Both the position numbers and the translations under genes were made by a program. This document shows positions 1 through 5,713 of a stretch of 10,064 bases of DNA, in pieces. Numbering within the stretch: the stretch's first letter is position 1; the number at the start of each line of letters is the position of its first letter. Source of the DNA: Bacillota bacterium. Lineage in GTDB: Bacteria; Bacillota; Bacilli; Bacillales; Bacillaceae_J. The notes beneath the pieces are model-generated. The model worked only from the letters and a program-made list of their open reading frames with translations. It did not search any database and had not been told where the DNA came from. The DNA is taken from NCBI GenBank assembly GCA_023457235.1, contig JAEWMK010000537.1:1-10064 (forward strand), written 5' to 3'.

Positions 1-1029
1 CCCACCATCTTCCGCTTCCCTTTCAGTATCTATTGATAGTTGAAGAATACTATTAGAACTTTTTTGAATGATAGAAACCCCTTCGTTAATTTGTTCTAAT
101 ATAGCTGCGCCCCCATTAATTTTTACACTTGAGTCCTCGGCTCCGGCTGCAATTTCTTGAATTGCAAATGATACTTGCTCCATCGCCTCTGTCGTTCGAT
201 TCACGTTATCTGTCAAATCGAACGAAGAAGAAGCTACCTTGTTTGTAGATTGATTAACTTGTTCAATTAAATTCCGTAAACTATTAACCATAGTATTAAT
301 GGAAATAACTAAAGTTCCAATTTCATCATTTGTCCGTTTCACTAATGGCTCACCTGTCAGGTCTCCTGAAGCTACTAATTTCGTTTTTTGTACTACTTCA
401 GAAATAGGTTTTACAATAAAATGTGAAATTAAAATAGCAATAAGTAAACCTAATACAATAGCAATACTTGAAATAATAATTAAGATGGATTCTAATTTAT
501 CGCCAGCTTGCTTTATAACTTCAGTATAGTTCTCTAAATCACTTCTACTCTCTAATGCGAGTTTTTTAAAATTATCTCCTAACTCTTGACCAAGTGGCGC
601 TACTTTCTGGGCCATTAAAACAATTGCTTCTTCTTTTTTCCCATTTTGATACAAGGGAATAACTTCGCCAAACAAAGTTTTCCCCCATTCCTCTTTTTGA
701 AGAATAACCTTTTCTAACTCCTTCGAATCCACAAGAGTTACAATCTTTTCATTTAATTCCATGCTCTCTTCTCTCGTCTTTTTGAGTCGATCCAAATACA
801 CAGGGTCTCCAAATAATATGTAATTGTTAACAGCAGCAATTCCTTCTTGAACATATGAACTCATTTGATCTTCCAGTAAAGCAATTTTTAAGTTTTTTAC
901 CATATCGCCGCTTACTGATGCACTAAAGTTTTTTACACTTATGTAGCTTATCGTGGATAAAATTAATAACAAAACCAAGATTAGTGAGAAACCTATTAAA
1001 ATTTTTGCTCTGATACTATTTAATCTCAT
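1..1029 (-). CDS. Methyl-accepting chemotaxis protein (N-terminal 343 residues, 3' end outside window)
   Basis: A transmembrane chemoreceptor that should sense an extracellular or membrane signal and control the CheA kinase. Reading from the ATG at 1029 the frame stays open to the window edge. Residues 9-30 form the first membrane helix. Residues ~31-180 are a helical extracellular domain of four-helix-bundle/CHASE3 character, and residues ~182-206 the second membrane helix. A HAMP segment with VKPISEV and a DEIGTL motif follows at ~206-255. The start of the cytoplasmic coiled-coil signalling domain is at ~256-343. The highly conserved hairpin tip and methylation helices beyond it are not in the window. 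The start is fixed by AAGGAGA at 1039-1045, nine bases upstream. The promoter lies ~135 bp upstream and carries a Fur box, so the receptor is probably iron-repressed. The ligand cannot be told from sequence. Confidence 0.93.
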   Translation of the reverse strand, partial: MRLNSIRAKILIGFSLILVLLLILSTISYISVKNFSASVSGDMVKNLKIALLEDQMSSYVQEGIAAVNNYILFGDPVYLDRLKKTREESMELNEKIVTLVDSKELEKVILQKEEWGKTLFGEVIPLYQNGKKEEAIVLMAQKVAPLGQELGDNFKKLALESRSDLENYTEVIKQAGDKLESILIIISSIAIVLGLLIAILISHFIVKPISEVVQKTKLVASGDLTGEPLVKRTNDEIGTLVISINTMVNSLRNLIEQVNQSTNKVASSSFDLTDNVNRTTEAMEQVSFAIQEIAAGAEDSSVKINGGAAILEQINEGVSIIQKSSNSILQLSIDTEREAEDGG

Positions 1030-1049
1030 TTCAATCTGTCTCCTTTTTT

Positions 1050-1065
1050 CAATAGGAACCTATTG
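1050..1065. promoter_or_regulatory. Perfect 7-bp-arm palindrome in the MCP 5' untranslated region
   Basis: CAATAGG and CCTATTG are separated by only two bases, immediately upstream of the MCP ribosome binding site (1039-1045). The two-base centre is too short for a stable RNA loop at full pairing, so a dimeric repressor operator is as likely as an RNA element. No known regulator consensus was recognised. Confidence 0.35.
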
Positions 1066-1165
1066 TAATTTATTTTTGTGTCACCCGGATGTCAGAGAAA
1101 ATATACTAATATACTTGTTTCCCTGAGTGGATAACGTTACCAATTATATTTCATAATTCCGGTAA

Positions 1166-1195
1166 ATGATAACAATTATCATTATCATTTGTCAA
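1166..1195 (-). promoter_or_regulatory. Sigma-A promoter of the MCP gene
   Basis: A perfect TTGACA -35 (1190-1195), an 18-bp spacer and TATCAT (1166-1171, five of six to TATAAT) lie on the minus strand pointing to the chemoreceptor. This predicts transcription starting near 1159 and a ~130-nt untranslated leader. The Fur box lies within the spacer. Confidence 0.7.
1168..1186. promoter_or_regulatory. Fur box overlapping the MCP promoter
   Basis: On the minus strand the 19-mer GATAATGATAATTGTTATC matches the classical Fur consensus GATAATGATAATCATTATC at 17 of 19 positions. It fills the region between -35 and -10, a position where bound Fe-Fur would exclude RNA polymerase. Iron repression is inferred from this match and placement. 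Confidence 0.75.
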
Positions 1196-1224
1196 CGTTT
1201 AAGTATCCTCCTATTTTATAAAAT

Positions 1225-1254
1225 AAAACCACCAAGAAAAATCTTAGTGGTTTT
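1225..1254 (-). terminator. Terminator of the ABC-F gene
   Basis: AAAACCAC pairs with GTGGTTTT around an AAG/CTT inner stem with one mismatch. On the minus strand the stem runs into a U-rich tract. It lies ~20 bp past the ABC-F stop codon and separates that gene from the MCP promoter. Confidence 0.65.
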
Positions 1255-1272
1255 ACAAAGTTTACCTTTCTA

Positions 1273-2730
1273 TCACTTTTGAATTAACTTCTTATCAGAA
1301 ATTTCATATTGTATATCTGCTACATTGGCAACAAATTTCTTATCGTGCGATACAAATATGATTGTTCCATCATACCCCAAAATAAATTTTTCTAGCGCTT
1401 CTATCGCTTGAATATCCAAAAAGTTCGTTGGTTCATCTAGGAGTAAAACATTAAATTCCCCAAGAAACAACAGACAAAGCTGGAGTCTAATCGCTTCGCC
1501 CCCACTTAATGATTTCACACACTTTTGTAGATCTGACCCAACAAACTGCATGGAATGTAAAACGCTTCGTAAAAATCCTTCATCATATCCATCAGAATGT
1601 TTTTTCAAAAATCCCAGGACTGTTTCATCACTTGTAAATTGATAGCTCATTTGCCTAAAATACCCAAACTTTGCTTTTGGCGAAATAATTAAACCATCCC
1701 CTTGGTTCACAATATGGTGAAGTAAAGTACTTTTCCCACTTCCGTTGCTACCAGTAATCGCTATTTTTTTACCTAGGGGCAATTGAAAACTTACGTCATC
1801 TAATAAAACTTTCTCCACCATACGAAGAGTTAGTTTGTCAGCCATAATTGGGAACTTATTATGCAATTCCAATGCTTTTGAATGGCGGAACACGATTGGT
1901 CTTTCCTCTTTAACCGCTTCGACTTCGTGAAGTTTTTCCTTTCGATGTTCAATCGCTTTTGCCGCACGTTGTAGTGCTTTTTGGCTTGTGCCCTTGGATT
2001 TTGTCTCAAACATTCTATTCGCTTTGGACTTTGCTTCTTTTTTTGACATACGCCCTGCTTGAGCAACTTTTTCAGCTTTTTTCATTTTTTCCTGAGCTGC
2101 TTTTTCAAGCCGGCTTTTTTCTTTAATAAACTGTTCATAAGCCTGATTTTGCTGTTCACGTTCCAACTGCTTTTGAACTATATATTCACTGTAATTCCCG
2201 GTATATACCGTTACCTTGCCTTCATCCACTTCCCATATCGTTGTAACAAGTTCATCAAGTACAGAACGATCATGGCTGATTAGTAACAGCGCCCCGTAGT
2301 AATATCGCAATTCATCAAGTAAAAAAGAAACGCCAGCTTGATCCAAGTGTGTCGTCGGTTCATCAATTAGTAATGCTTCATAATAATGCGTGAACAATTG
2401 GGCAAGCTTCAGTCTTGTTTGCTCTCCACCACTTAGTTCATCAGCACACTGGGATACATTCAATTTTCCCAGTAATACAGGATCAGCTTCACCAGCTGTT
2501 GGAGCTTCCACTTGTTCAAAATAACCAAAATTCAAGTAACTTTTCACTTTCCCGCTTGTAGGTTGAACAATACCAGCCAGCAGCTTTAATAAGGTACTTT
2601 TTCCAGCACCATTTTTTCCAACAATGCCAATGCGGTCAAATTGATGCACAGCTAAACGATCAATCTTTAATATTTCCTTATCTAAATAGGTCACTACTAC
2701 ATTTTCTAATTCAAAACATACTTTTTCCAT
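1273..2730 (-). CDS. Msr/VmlR-type ABC-F ribosome-protection ATPase
   Basis: A soluble twin-ATPase protein of 485 residues with no membrane segments, typical of antibiotic-resistance ABC-F proteins that enter the ribosomal E site and dislodge drugs from the peptidyl transferase centre or exit tunnel. First ATPase: Walker A GKNGAGKST (38-46), signature LSGGE (99-103), Walker B LLIDEPT (120-126) and ISHD switch (151-154). A charged helical linker at ~185-275 is the ribosome-reaching, drug-specificity region. Second ATPase: GSNGSGKST (327-335), LSGGE (408-412), LLLDEPT (429-435) and VSHD (460-463). From memory it resembles MsrD, sharing segments such as FRHSKALELHN and the SPKAK-GYF stretch. No long C-terminal extension is seen. 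The start at 2730 is chosen because GGGAGG (2739-2744) precedes it by eight bases; the frame stays open to 2793 but nothing supports a start there. Its leader suggests macrolide-type induction; actual drug specificity is not provable here. Confidence 0.9.
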   Translation of the reverse strand: MEKVCFELENVVVTYLDKEILKIDRLAVHQFDRIGIVGKNGAGKSTLLKLLAGIVQPTSGKVKSYLNFGYFEQVEAPTAGEADPVLLGKLNVSQCADELSGGEQTRLKLAQLFTHYYEALLIDEPTTHLDQAGVSFLLDELRYYYGALLLISHDRSVLDELVTTIWEVDEGKVTVYTGNYSEYIVQKQLEREQQNQAYEQFIKEKSRLEKAAQEKMKKAEKVAQAGRMSKKEAKSKANRMFETKSKGTSQKALQRAAKAIEHRKEKLHEVEAVKEERPIVFRHSKALELHNKFPIMADKLTLRMVEKVLLDDVSFQLPLGKKIAITGSNGSGKSTLLHHIVNQGDGLIISPKAKFGYFRQMSYQFTSDETVLGFLKKHSDGYDEGFLRSVLHSMQFVGSDLQKCVKSLSGGEAIRLQLCLLFLGEFNVLLLDEPTNFLDIQAIEALEKFILGYDGTIIFVSHDKKFVANVADIQYEISDKKLIQK

Positions 2731-2759
2731 TATTGCTACCTCCCGAAATATCATAATTT

Positions 2760-2805
2760 CGTATCGATAGCTGGGACCGATACGAGCTTTCAAATCAAGC
2801 CCGTA
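2760..2805 (-). promoter_or_regulatory. Two mutually exclusive hairpins just upstream of the ABC-F start
   Basis: On the minus strand TACGGGCTT (2797-2805) pairs with AAGCTCGTA (2781-2789) as a 9-bp stem with one G-U. Alternatively CGTATCG (2778-2784) pairs with CGATACG (2760-2766). The two stems share bases 2781-2784 and so cannot coexist. Neither includes the ribosome binding site at 2739-2744, so a direct translational block is not obvious. They may couple translation of the 7-residue frame just upstream to the ABC-F start. Confidence 0.45.
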
Positions 2806-2829
2806 TTAAAAAAATAATAAAAATTGCAT
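2806..2829 (-). CDS. Second short leader reading frame, MQFLLFF
   Basis: A perfect GGAGG (2837-2841) stands seven bases ahead of an ATG encoding the seven residues MQFLLFF and a TAA stop. It lies downstream of both leader terminators, so it would be translated only on read-through transcripts. Its stop codon abuts the hairpin at 2781-2805. The ribosome site is as good as that of the ABC-F gene, which makes accidental occurrence less likely. It may act as a translational attenuator; no known peptide family was recognised. Confidence 0.5.
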   Translation of the reverse strand: MQFLLFF

Positions 2830-2856
2830 AGCATTTCCTCCATCTTTTAAAGAAAT

Positions 2857-2886
2857 AAAAAAACACAGACGTTCTGCCTGTGTTTT
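2857..2886 (-). terminator. Leader terminator T2 of the ABC-F gene
   Basis: On the minus strand AAAACACAG (2878-2886) pairs perfectly with CTGTGTTTT (2860-2868) around a nine-base loop and runs into seven U residues in total. It is a strong intrinsic terminator between the leader peptide and the ABC-F gene. Its loop and inner stem contain AGGCAGAACG (2870-2879), complementary to CGTTCTGCCT at 2919-2928 upstream, so an antiterminator can compete. Confidence 0.75.
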
Positions 2887-2928
2887 GGAGTAAACGAGAA
2901 ACTATAAAAAATAATGAAAGGCAGAACG
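2870..2928 (-). promoter_or_regulatory. Antiterminator pairing and long-range leader complementarity
   Basis: CGTTCTGCCT (minus strand, 2919-2928), part of the T1 loop and 3' arm, is perfectly complementary over ten bases to AGGCAGAACG (2870-2879) in T2. Forming it should open both terminators. A nine-base match between GAGTAAACG (2997-3005) and CGTTTACTC (2888-2896) encloses T1 and competes with the hairpin at 3002-3023. Pairings are read directly; switching is inferred. Confidence 0.6.
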
Positions 2929-2940
2929 ATCCGCCTTTCT
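2904..2940 (-). terminator. Leader terminator T1 of the ABC-F gene
   Basis: On the minus strand GAAAGGC (2933-2939) pairs with GCCTTTC (2916-2922) across a ten-base loop, followed by ATTATTTTTTAT. The stem is weaker than T2, but the U tract fits an intrinsic terminator. Its 3' arm is also part of the antiterminator. Confidence 0.55.
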
Positions 2941-3001
2941 TCCTTGTTTACAAATCCATTTGAAATGAAGATTATTAAAAAAGGACAGACTAATCCCGTT
3001 T

Positions 3002-3053
3002 ACTCTGTATAGACAAACAGAGTCTTTGAACGTATTTAATTACTTGTTCAAAG
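3002..3053 (-). promoter_or_regulatory. Stall-sensing hairpins at the end of the leader peptide frame
   Basis: Hairpin 1 pairs CTTTGAAC (3046-3053), which covers leader codons 11-13, with GTTCAAAG (3024-3031); its loop holds the leader stop codon. Directly adjacent, hairpin 2 pairs ACTCTGT (3017-3023) with ACAGAGT (3002-3008). A ribosome halted with Leu7 in the P site should cover to about 3050 and block hairpin 1, whereas unhindered translation or no translation would give other structures. Structure is seen; the ribosome coupling is inferred. Confidence 0.6.
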
Positions 3054-3084
3054 TTGGGAAACGAAGTCTCATTGAAGCAGTCAT
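3040..3084 (-). CDS. Macrolide-sensing leader peptide MTASMRLRFPTLNK (ErmD leader-like)
   Basis: A 14-codon frame with AGGAGG at 3096-3101, eleven bases upstream, beginning just inside the predicted transcript. As I recall it, the leader peptide of ermD/ermK is MTHSMRLRFPTLNQ, so 12 of 14 residues match, including the MRLR arrest segment. ErmD-type leaders arrest with Leu7 in the P site and Arg in the A site when a macrolide or ketolide is bound. Here the same residues are Leu7 (3064-3066) and Arg8 (3061-3063). The downstream gene is an ABC-F ATPase, not an rRNA methylase, which is unusual. The peptide itself is probably only a sensor with no function after release. Confidence 0.88.
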   Translation of the reverse strand: MTASMRLRFPTLNK

Positions 3085-3123
3085 TTTTTAATAATCCTCC
3101 TGATAGTTTACTAGTACAATATT

Positions 3124-3152
3124 ATTATAAAAACATTTATAGAAAATGTCAA
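3124..3152 (-). promoter_or_regulatory. Consensus sigma-A promoter of the ABC-F leader
   Basis: TTGACA (3147-3152), a 17-bp spacer and TATAAT (3124-3129) match the housekeeping consensus exactly on the minus strand. Start of transcription is predicted near 3117, ~30 nt before the leader peptide. Such a strong promoter fits control after initiation, by attenuation. Confidence 0.88.
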
Positions 3153-3162
3153 AACCAATCCA

Positions 3163-3192
3163 GGGACGACCGCTTTTTGCAGCGATCGCCCC
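3163..3192 (-). terminator. Stable hairpin after the GyrI-like remnant
   Basis: As minus-strand RNA, GGGGCGATCGC (3182-3192) pairs with GCGGTCGTCCC (3163-3173) over 11 positions, two of them G-U, with an eight-base loop. The two G-U pairs are mismatches on the other strand, suggesting minus-strand transcription. No good U tract follows, so it may be a degraded or weak terminator of the remnant gene. Confidence 0.4.
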
Positions 3193-3219
3193 CCGTTGAA
3201 GAATGAGAGCCATTCTAAT

Positions 3220-3386
3220 TTACTTTTTAACAACTGGAATCCAAATTTGGCAAACATAATCTTTCGCAGTTGTATCACCTTCAAGATAAACTTCATTTTA
3301 CAACGATCCTCATCATTTACAGTTGAAACCAATATACCTTTACCTACAATTGAAAAAGCTTCTTTATTAATGATTTCGTAATTCAT
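3220..3386 (-). pseudogene. GyrI-like effector-binding-domain protein, internally deleted
   Basis: The first ~27 residues from the ATG at 3386 (MNYEIINKEAFSIVGKGI, then LVSTVNDED) are typical of the N terminus of stand-alone GyrI-like/AraC-effector-binding proteins. A good AAGGAGAC ribosome site precedes them. In a second frame, positions 3294-3220 encode EVYLEGDTTAKDYVCQIW followed by IPVVKK and a stop, the typical C terminus of the same family. The middle ~100 residues are missing and the ends are out of frame at about 3295-3310. The original frame runs on to 3111 as an artificial 91-residue product. This is a dead gene made by internal deletion. It lies upstream of the ABC-F promoter and gave that gene no coding sequence. 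Confidence 0.8.
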
Positions 3387-3456
3387 TTTTCGTCTCCTTA
3401 GTGTATTTCTTCCAATTTATACTTCCCCATCCTCTGTTTAAACTATCGCTAGGGAC

Positions 3457-3498
3457 AAAAAAAGCAGATAGAGGATAGTTATTGACTATTCTCTATCT
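3457..3498 (-). terminator. Orphan minus-strand intrinsic terminator
   Basis: A 14-position stem, AGATAGAGAATAGT with ACTATCCTCTATCT and one internal mismatch, has a five-base loop and is followed on the minus strand by GC and seven U residues (3457-3463). The gene immediately upstream in that direction is on the opposite strand. It therefore terminates either a short leader of the GyrI remnant or a gene now lost. Confidence 0.6.
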
Positions 3499-3564
3499 AT
3501 ATTAGAGCGATAAGTTTTAATATCGGAGTATGAAGAGTTTAATTCATTCGAAAATAGTGCAAGA

Positions 3565-3570
3565 TATAAT
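3565..3570 (+). promoter_or_regulatory. Candidate -10 of the 57-residue protein gene
   Basis: A consensus TATAAT lies 33 bases before the start codon at 3603. The -35 (TTCATT at 3543, 16-bp spacer) is poor, so a regulator or another sigma factor could be involved. Confidence 0.4.
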
Positions 3571-3602
3571 CGAGAAATTTAATAAAAGGATGGTGGCCAT
3601 TT

Positions 3603-3776
3603 ATGAATTTAAAAGGTGATTTACAAGAAGCTCAGGATTTAATCCATAAAGCCCATTTCCATTTAAAGCAAATTAACTCTAACAGTGCTGAAGCAGAAGC
3701 CTGTCATTTTGCAATGGGTGAGCTCGAAAAAGCGCAACAAAAGATACAACATGTACAGCAAAGGATGAATGAATAG
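3603..3776 (+). CDS. Small helical protein of 57 residues, function unknown
   Basis: The ATG at 3603 opens a frame starting MNLKGDLQEAQDLIHKAHFH and ending QHVQQRMNE with TAG. The composition (Gln, Glu, Lys, Ala, His, no Pro) and heptad-like spacing predict one or two amphipathic helices, possibly a helical hairpin with a turn at NSNSAE. A purine-rich GGATGGTGG segment lies upstream. A terminator follows directly at 3793-3820 and a -10 precedes it, so it is a self-contained transcription unit, which supports a real gene. There is one Cys in the middle and no membrane segment or signal peptide. I do not recognise the family. Confidence 0.7.
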   Translation: MNLKGDLQEAQDLIHKAHFHLKQINSNSAEAEACHFAMGELEKAQQKIQHVQQRMNE

Positions 3777-3792
3777 CTTAATATTAATTATT

Positions 3793-3820
3793 GGCTTGGC
3801 TATACGCCTAGCCATTTTTT
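3793..3820 (+). terminator. Terminator of the 57-residue protein gene
   Basis: GGCTTGGC pairs with GCCTAGCC (one mismatch) around a TATAC loop and is followed by A and six T residues. It begins 16 bases after the stop codon at 3776. Confidence 0.8.
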
Positions 3821-3860
3821 GATACTTCACCTCCCAATTCTGCTGTCAAAAACCTTTCTT

Positions 3861-3889
3861 TTGTTAGTTCCCCATATTATTGGTACTAT
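3861..3889 (+). promoter_or_regulatory. Candidate promoter of the yndJ-like gene
   Basis: TTGTTA (3861-3866), 17 bp, then TACTAT (3884-3889) preceded by TGG, giving an extended -10. This would start transcription near 3896, ~43 nt before the start codon. Each hexamer matches the consensus at four of six positions. Confidence 0.45.
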
Positions 3890-3938
3890 TAAATTATCAT
3901 TCTGGTATACCCTTTATTCAAATAATATGGAGGTCATT

Positions 3939-5630
3939 ATGCTGCCTTATCGTCTTATTCAGATTATTCATTTCTATGTTCCGATTGGTATGGTGTTATG
4001 GCTGTTTTCTTGGTTCATTCCGCTATTCGATCAAACGGAGCGTATTATTTTATTTGCTGCCTTTGTTGTTGTTCCGTTAATGTTGTTTAGAATTTTTGAA
4101 TCCATGACAAAGAAGCCTGTGCTTTTTATAAAAATCTTGATATTCTCGATTCCTTTAGGAGCTTTAACATTAGCATTATCATTTAGTCTTTCACCGGGTA
4201 GAACCGCCGGTTTACTGTCTATTCCTTGGGGGTTAGTTACATTTGTAATTGCTGCTTTTGGATTTGTATTTTTGGTTAAAGGAGCAACTAGCTTAGGTGA
4301 CATGTCAAAAGCGATCGGGTTTCTATACATAAGTGTCGGAGGAATTTGGTTAGTTGCCCATCAATTTTCCATTCCGCTGATGGGATTTGAAGGACAAATC
4401 ATGCTGCTGACGGTTAATCATTTTCATTATGCAGGTTTTGTTGCACCGGTATTATTCGGATTCTTATACGATAGCGGACATAATAAGTTCCTATCAAGAA
4501 TCGTCGTTATCTTGGGTGGGATTGCTCCTATTCTAATTGCGATTGGAATGACCTATTCAGCTATTTTTGAATGGTTATCAGTTCTTGTTTTTGCATCGTC
4601 CTTAATGTTATATAGTGTTCTCGTGTTTATGTATGTGATTCCAAACTCAAAGCGCTGGACAAGAGCGTTTCATATTCTTTCTAGTGGAGTTATATGGATT
4701 ACAATGGCTCTTGCCCTCACCTTTGGGTATGGACAATGGGTTGGCGAATCAACTATCCCGATCTCAACGATGATTTTATTTCATGGCTGGGGTAATGCGG
4801 TTTTATTTTCGTTTATCGGGATACTGGCTTGGCACGCAACTTTAATGGACCGGGCAGTCGCAAGGATTCCGTTAAGTTGTATTCAAGGAAAAGGAAAAAT
4901 CGGGGCTAATATTTTCGCTGATTTAGGGGTGGCTGACCATAATTCTAGGAAACAGCCAACTGGATTAATTGATGATGTAAAAAATTACAGAAGTGAACAT
5001 TTCAACCCAGAGCTTTTTCAACCAGATATCATTGATTTCTATGAGCATACTGATGACTATGAACTCTTTATAAAGCCCCACTGGAGTCCTGCTTTTAAAC
5101 TACCAGCTAAATTTTATAAAATAATCAGCCAATGGTTAGAGCAAATGAACTTCCCCTTGAAAGAAGAAACTGATGAACAGCTTGTGGAAAGCAGAATTCT
5201 TCCGATTCAAGATGAAAAGGATGGTAGAAACAATGTCCGTGCTTGGGTGCGAACCTATACCCAAACTAACAAAGCGATTTATGCTGCTTTGTATTCCTCC
5301 CACGTGACTGAGGGGATGCGCTATATGAACATTGCCTTCCCACTTCCGTTTTCACAGATGACCAGCATCTTGAGATTGCAACATGGTTCAAATGGCACTT
5401 TAGTATTAACTTCCTGGGCAAATTCATATGAAAAAGCAGCAGGAGATCAAGGGGTATATGTAGCAATTAATCAGCAGGCTATTCGAATGCCAATCAATGA
5501 AACGATCACAGTTTGGAAAGAGCCCGATTCACCTCGTGGTAGGATTGAGGCTAAGCATGAGATGTGGCTGTTTGGGGTGAAATTTCTAACGTTGGATTAT
5601 CATATTTTTAAGGTGTCACAAGGAGATTGA
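3939..5630 (+). CDS. yndJ: YndJ-family polytopic membrane protein
   Basis: A 563-residue protein: a membrane half with about nine to ten hydrophobic helices (~8-29, 35-52, 61-84, 93-114, 122-143, 160-176, 187-208, 212-233, 243-264, 278-300), then a ~260-residue soluble C-terminal half. Notable polar motifs inside the membrane half are VNHFHYAGF (159-167) and LFHGWGNA (280-287). These histidines are candidates for metal or ligand binding, but no function is established that I know of. Length and layout fit the Bacillus YndJ family as I recall it. The soluble half resembles a separate domain, with RVWV-like strands around RAWVRTYTQTNKAIYAALYS. The start at 3939 is chosen for GGAGGT six bases upstream; the frame is open back to 3819 but that part overlaps the preceding terminator and has no ribosome site. 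Transcription is monocistronic, ending at the hairpin at 5652-5699. Confidence 0.85.
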   Translation: MLPYRLIQIIHFYVPIGMVLWLFSWFIPLFDQTERIILFAAFVVVPLMLFRIFESMTKKPVLFIKILIFSIPLGALTLALSFSLSPGRTAGLLSIPWGLVTFVIAAFGFVFLVKGATSLGDMSKAIGFLYISVGGIWLVAHQFSIPLMGFEGQIMLLTVNHFHYAGFVAPVLFGFLYDSGHNKFLSRIVVILGGIAPILIAIGMTYSAIFEWLSVLVFASSLMLYSVLVFMYVIPNSKRWTRAFHILSSGVIWITMALALTFGYGQWVGESTIPISTMILFHGWGNAVLFSFIGILAWHATLMDRAVARIPLSCIQGKGKIGANIFADLGVADHNSRKQPTGLIDDVKNYRSEHFNPELFQPDIIDFYEHTDDYELFIKPHWSPAFKLPAKFYKIISQWLEQMNFPLKEETDEQLVESRILPIQDEKDGRNNVRAWVRTYTQTNKAIYAALYSSHVTEGMRYMNIAFPLPFSQMTSILRLQHGSNGTLVLTSWANSYEKAAGDQGVYVAINQQAIRMPINETITVWKEPDSPRGRIEAKHEMWLFGVKFLTLDYHIFKVSQGD

Positions 5631-5651
5631 ATTAAAACTAAGAATTTGTTT

Positions 5652-5699
5652 AGTGCCCGGTAGAGGAAAGATACTCCAATGCCGGGCACTTCTTTTTTT
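5652..5699 (+). terminator. Terminator of yndJ, related to the downstream tandem repeats
   Basis: AGTGCCCGG (5652-5660) pairs perfectly with CCGGGCACT (5682-5690), with a 21-base loop, followed by TCTTTTTTTA. The left arm with its preceding TTT (TTTAGTGCC from 5649) and the right arm (ATGCCGGGC) match the ends of the repeat units at 6499-6695. It also lies 15 bp beyond the converging glycine-rich gene (stop at 5714) and may stop that transcript too. Confidence 0.85.
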
Positions 5700-5713
5700 A
5701 CTATTTTTCTTAG

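Noticed and set aside
299..529. Plus-strand open frame of 76 codons
   Set aside because: It is antisense to the chemoreceptor, whose domains in the other strand are clear, and has no ribosome site or family resemblance.
2731..2793. N-terminal extension of the ABC-F protein
   Set aside because: The frame is open, but this part overlaps leader hairpins, lacks a ribosome site and does not resemble ABC-F N termini; GGAGG before 2730 decides the start.
3111..3386. A 91-residue intact protein in this frame
   Set aside because: Only the first ~27 residues resemble a family; the rest reads through the family C terminus in the wrong frame and into the ABC-F promoter.
3422..3452. Sigma-B promoter (GTTTAA followed by GGGAC)
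   Set aside because: The spacing is only about ten bases and the second box is poor, so it does not fit the GTTTAA-N12-14-GGGTAT pattern.
3819..3938. N-terminal extension of the yndJ product
   Set aside because: It starts in the U tract of the preceding terminator and contains the candidate promoter; the start at 3939 has a proper ribosome site.
4031..4330. Minus-strand open frame inside yndJ
   Set aside because: It mirrors the membrane-helix codons of yndJ and has no start context or homology.
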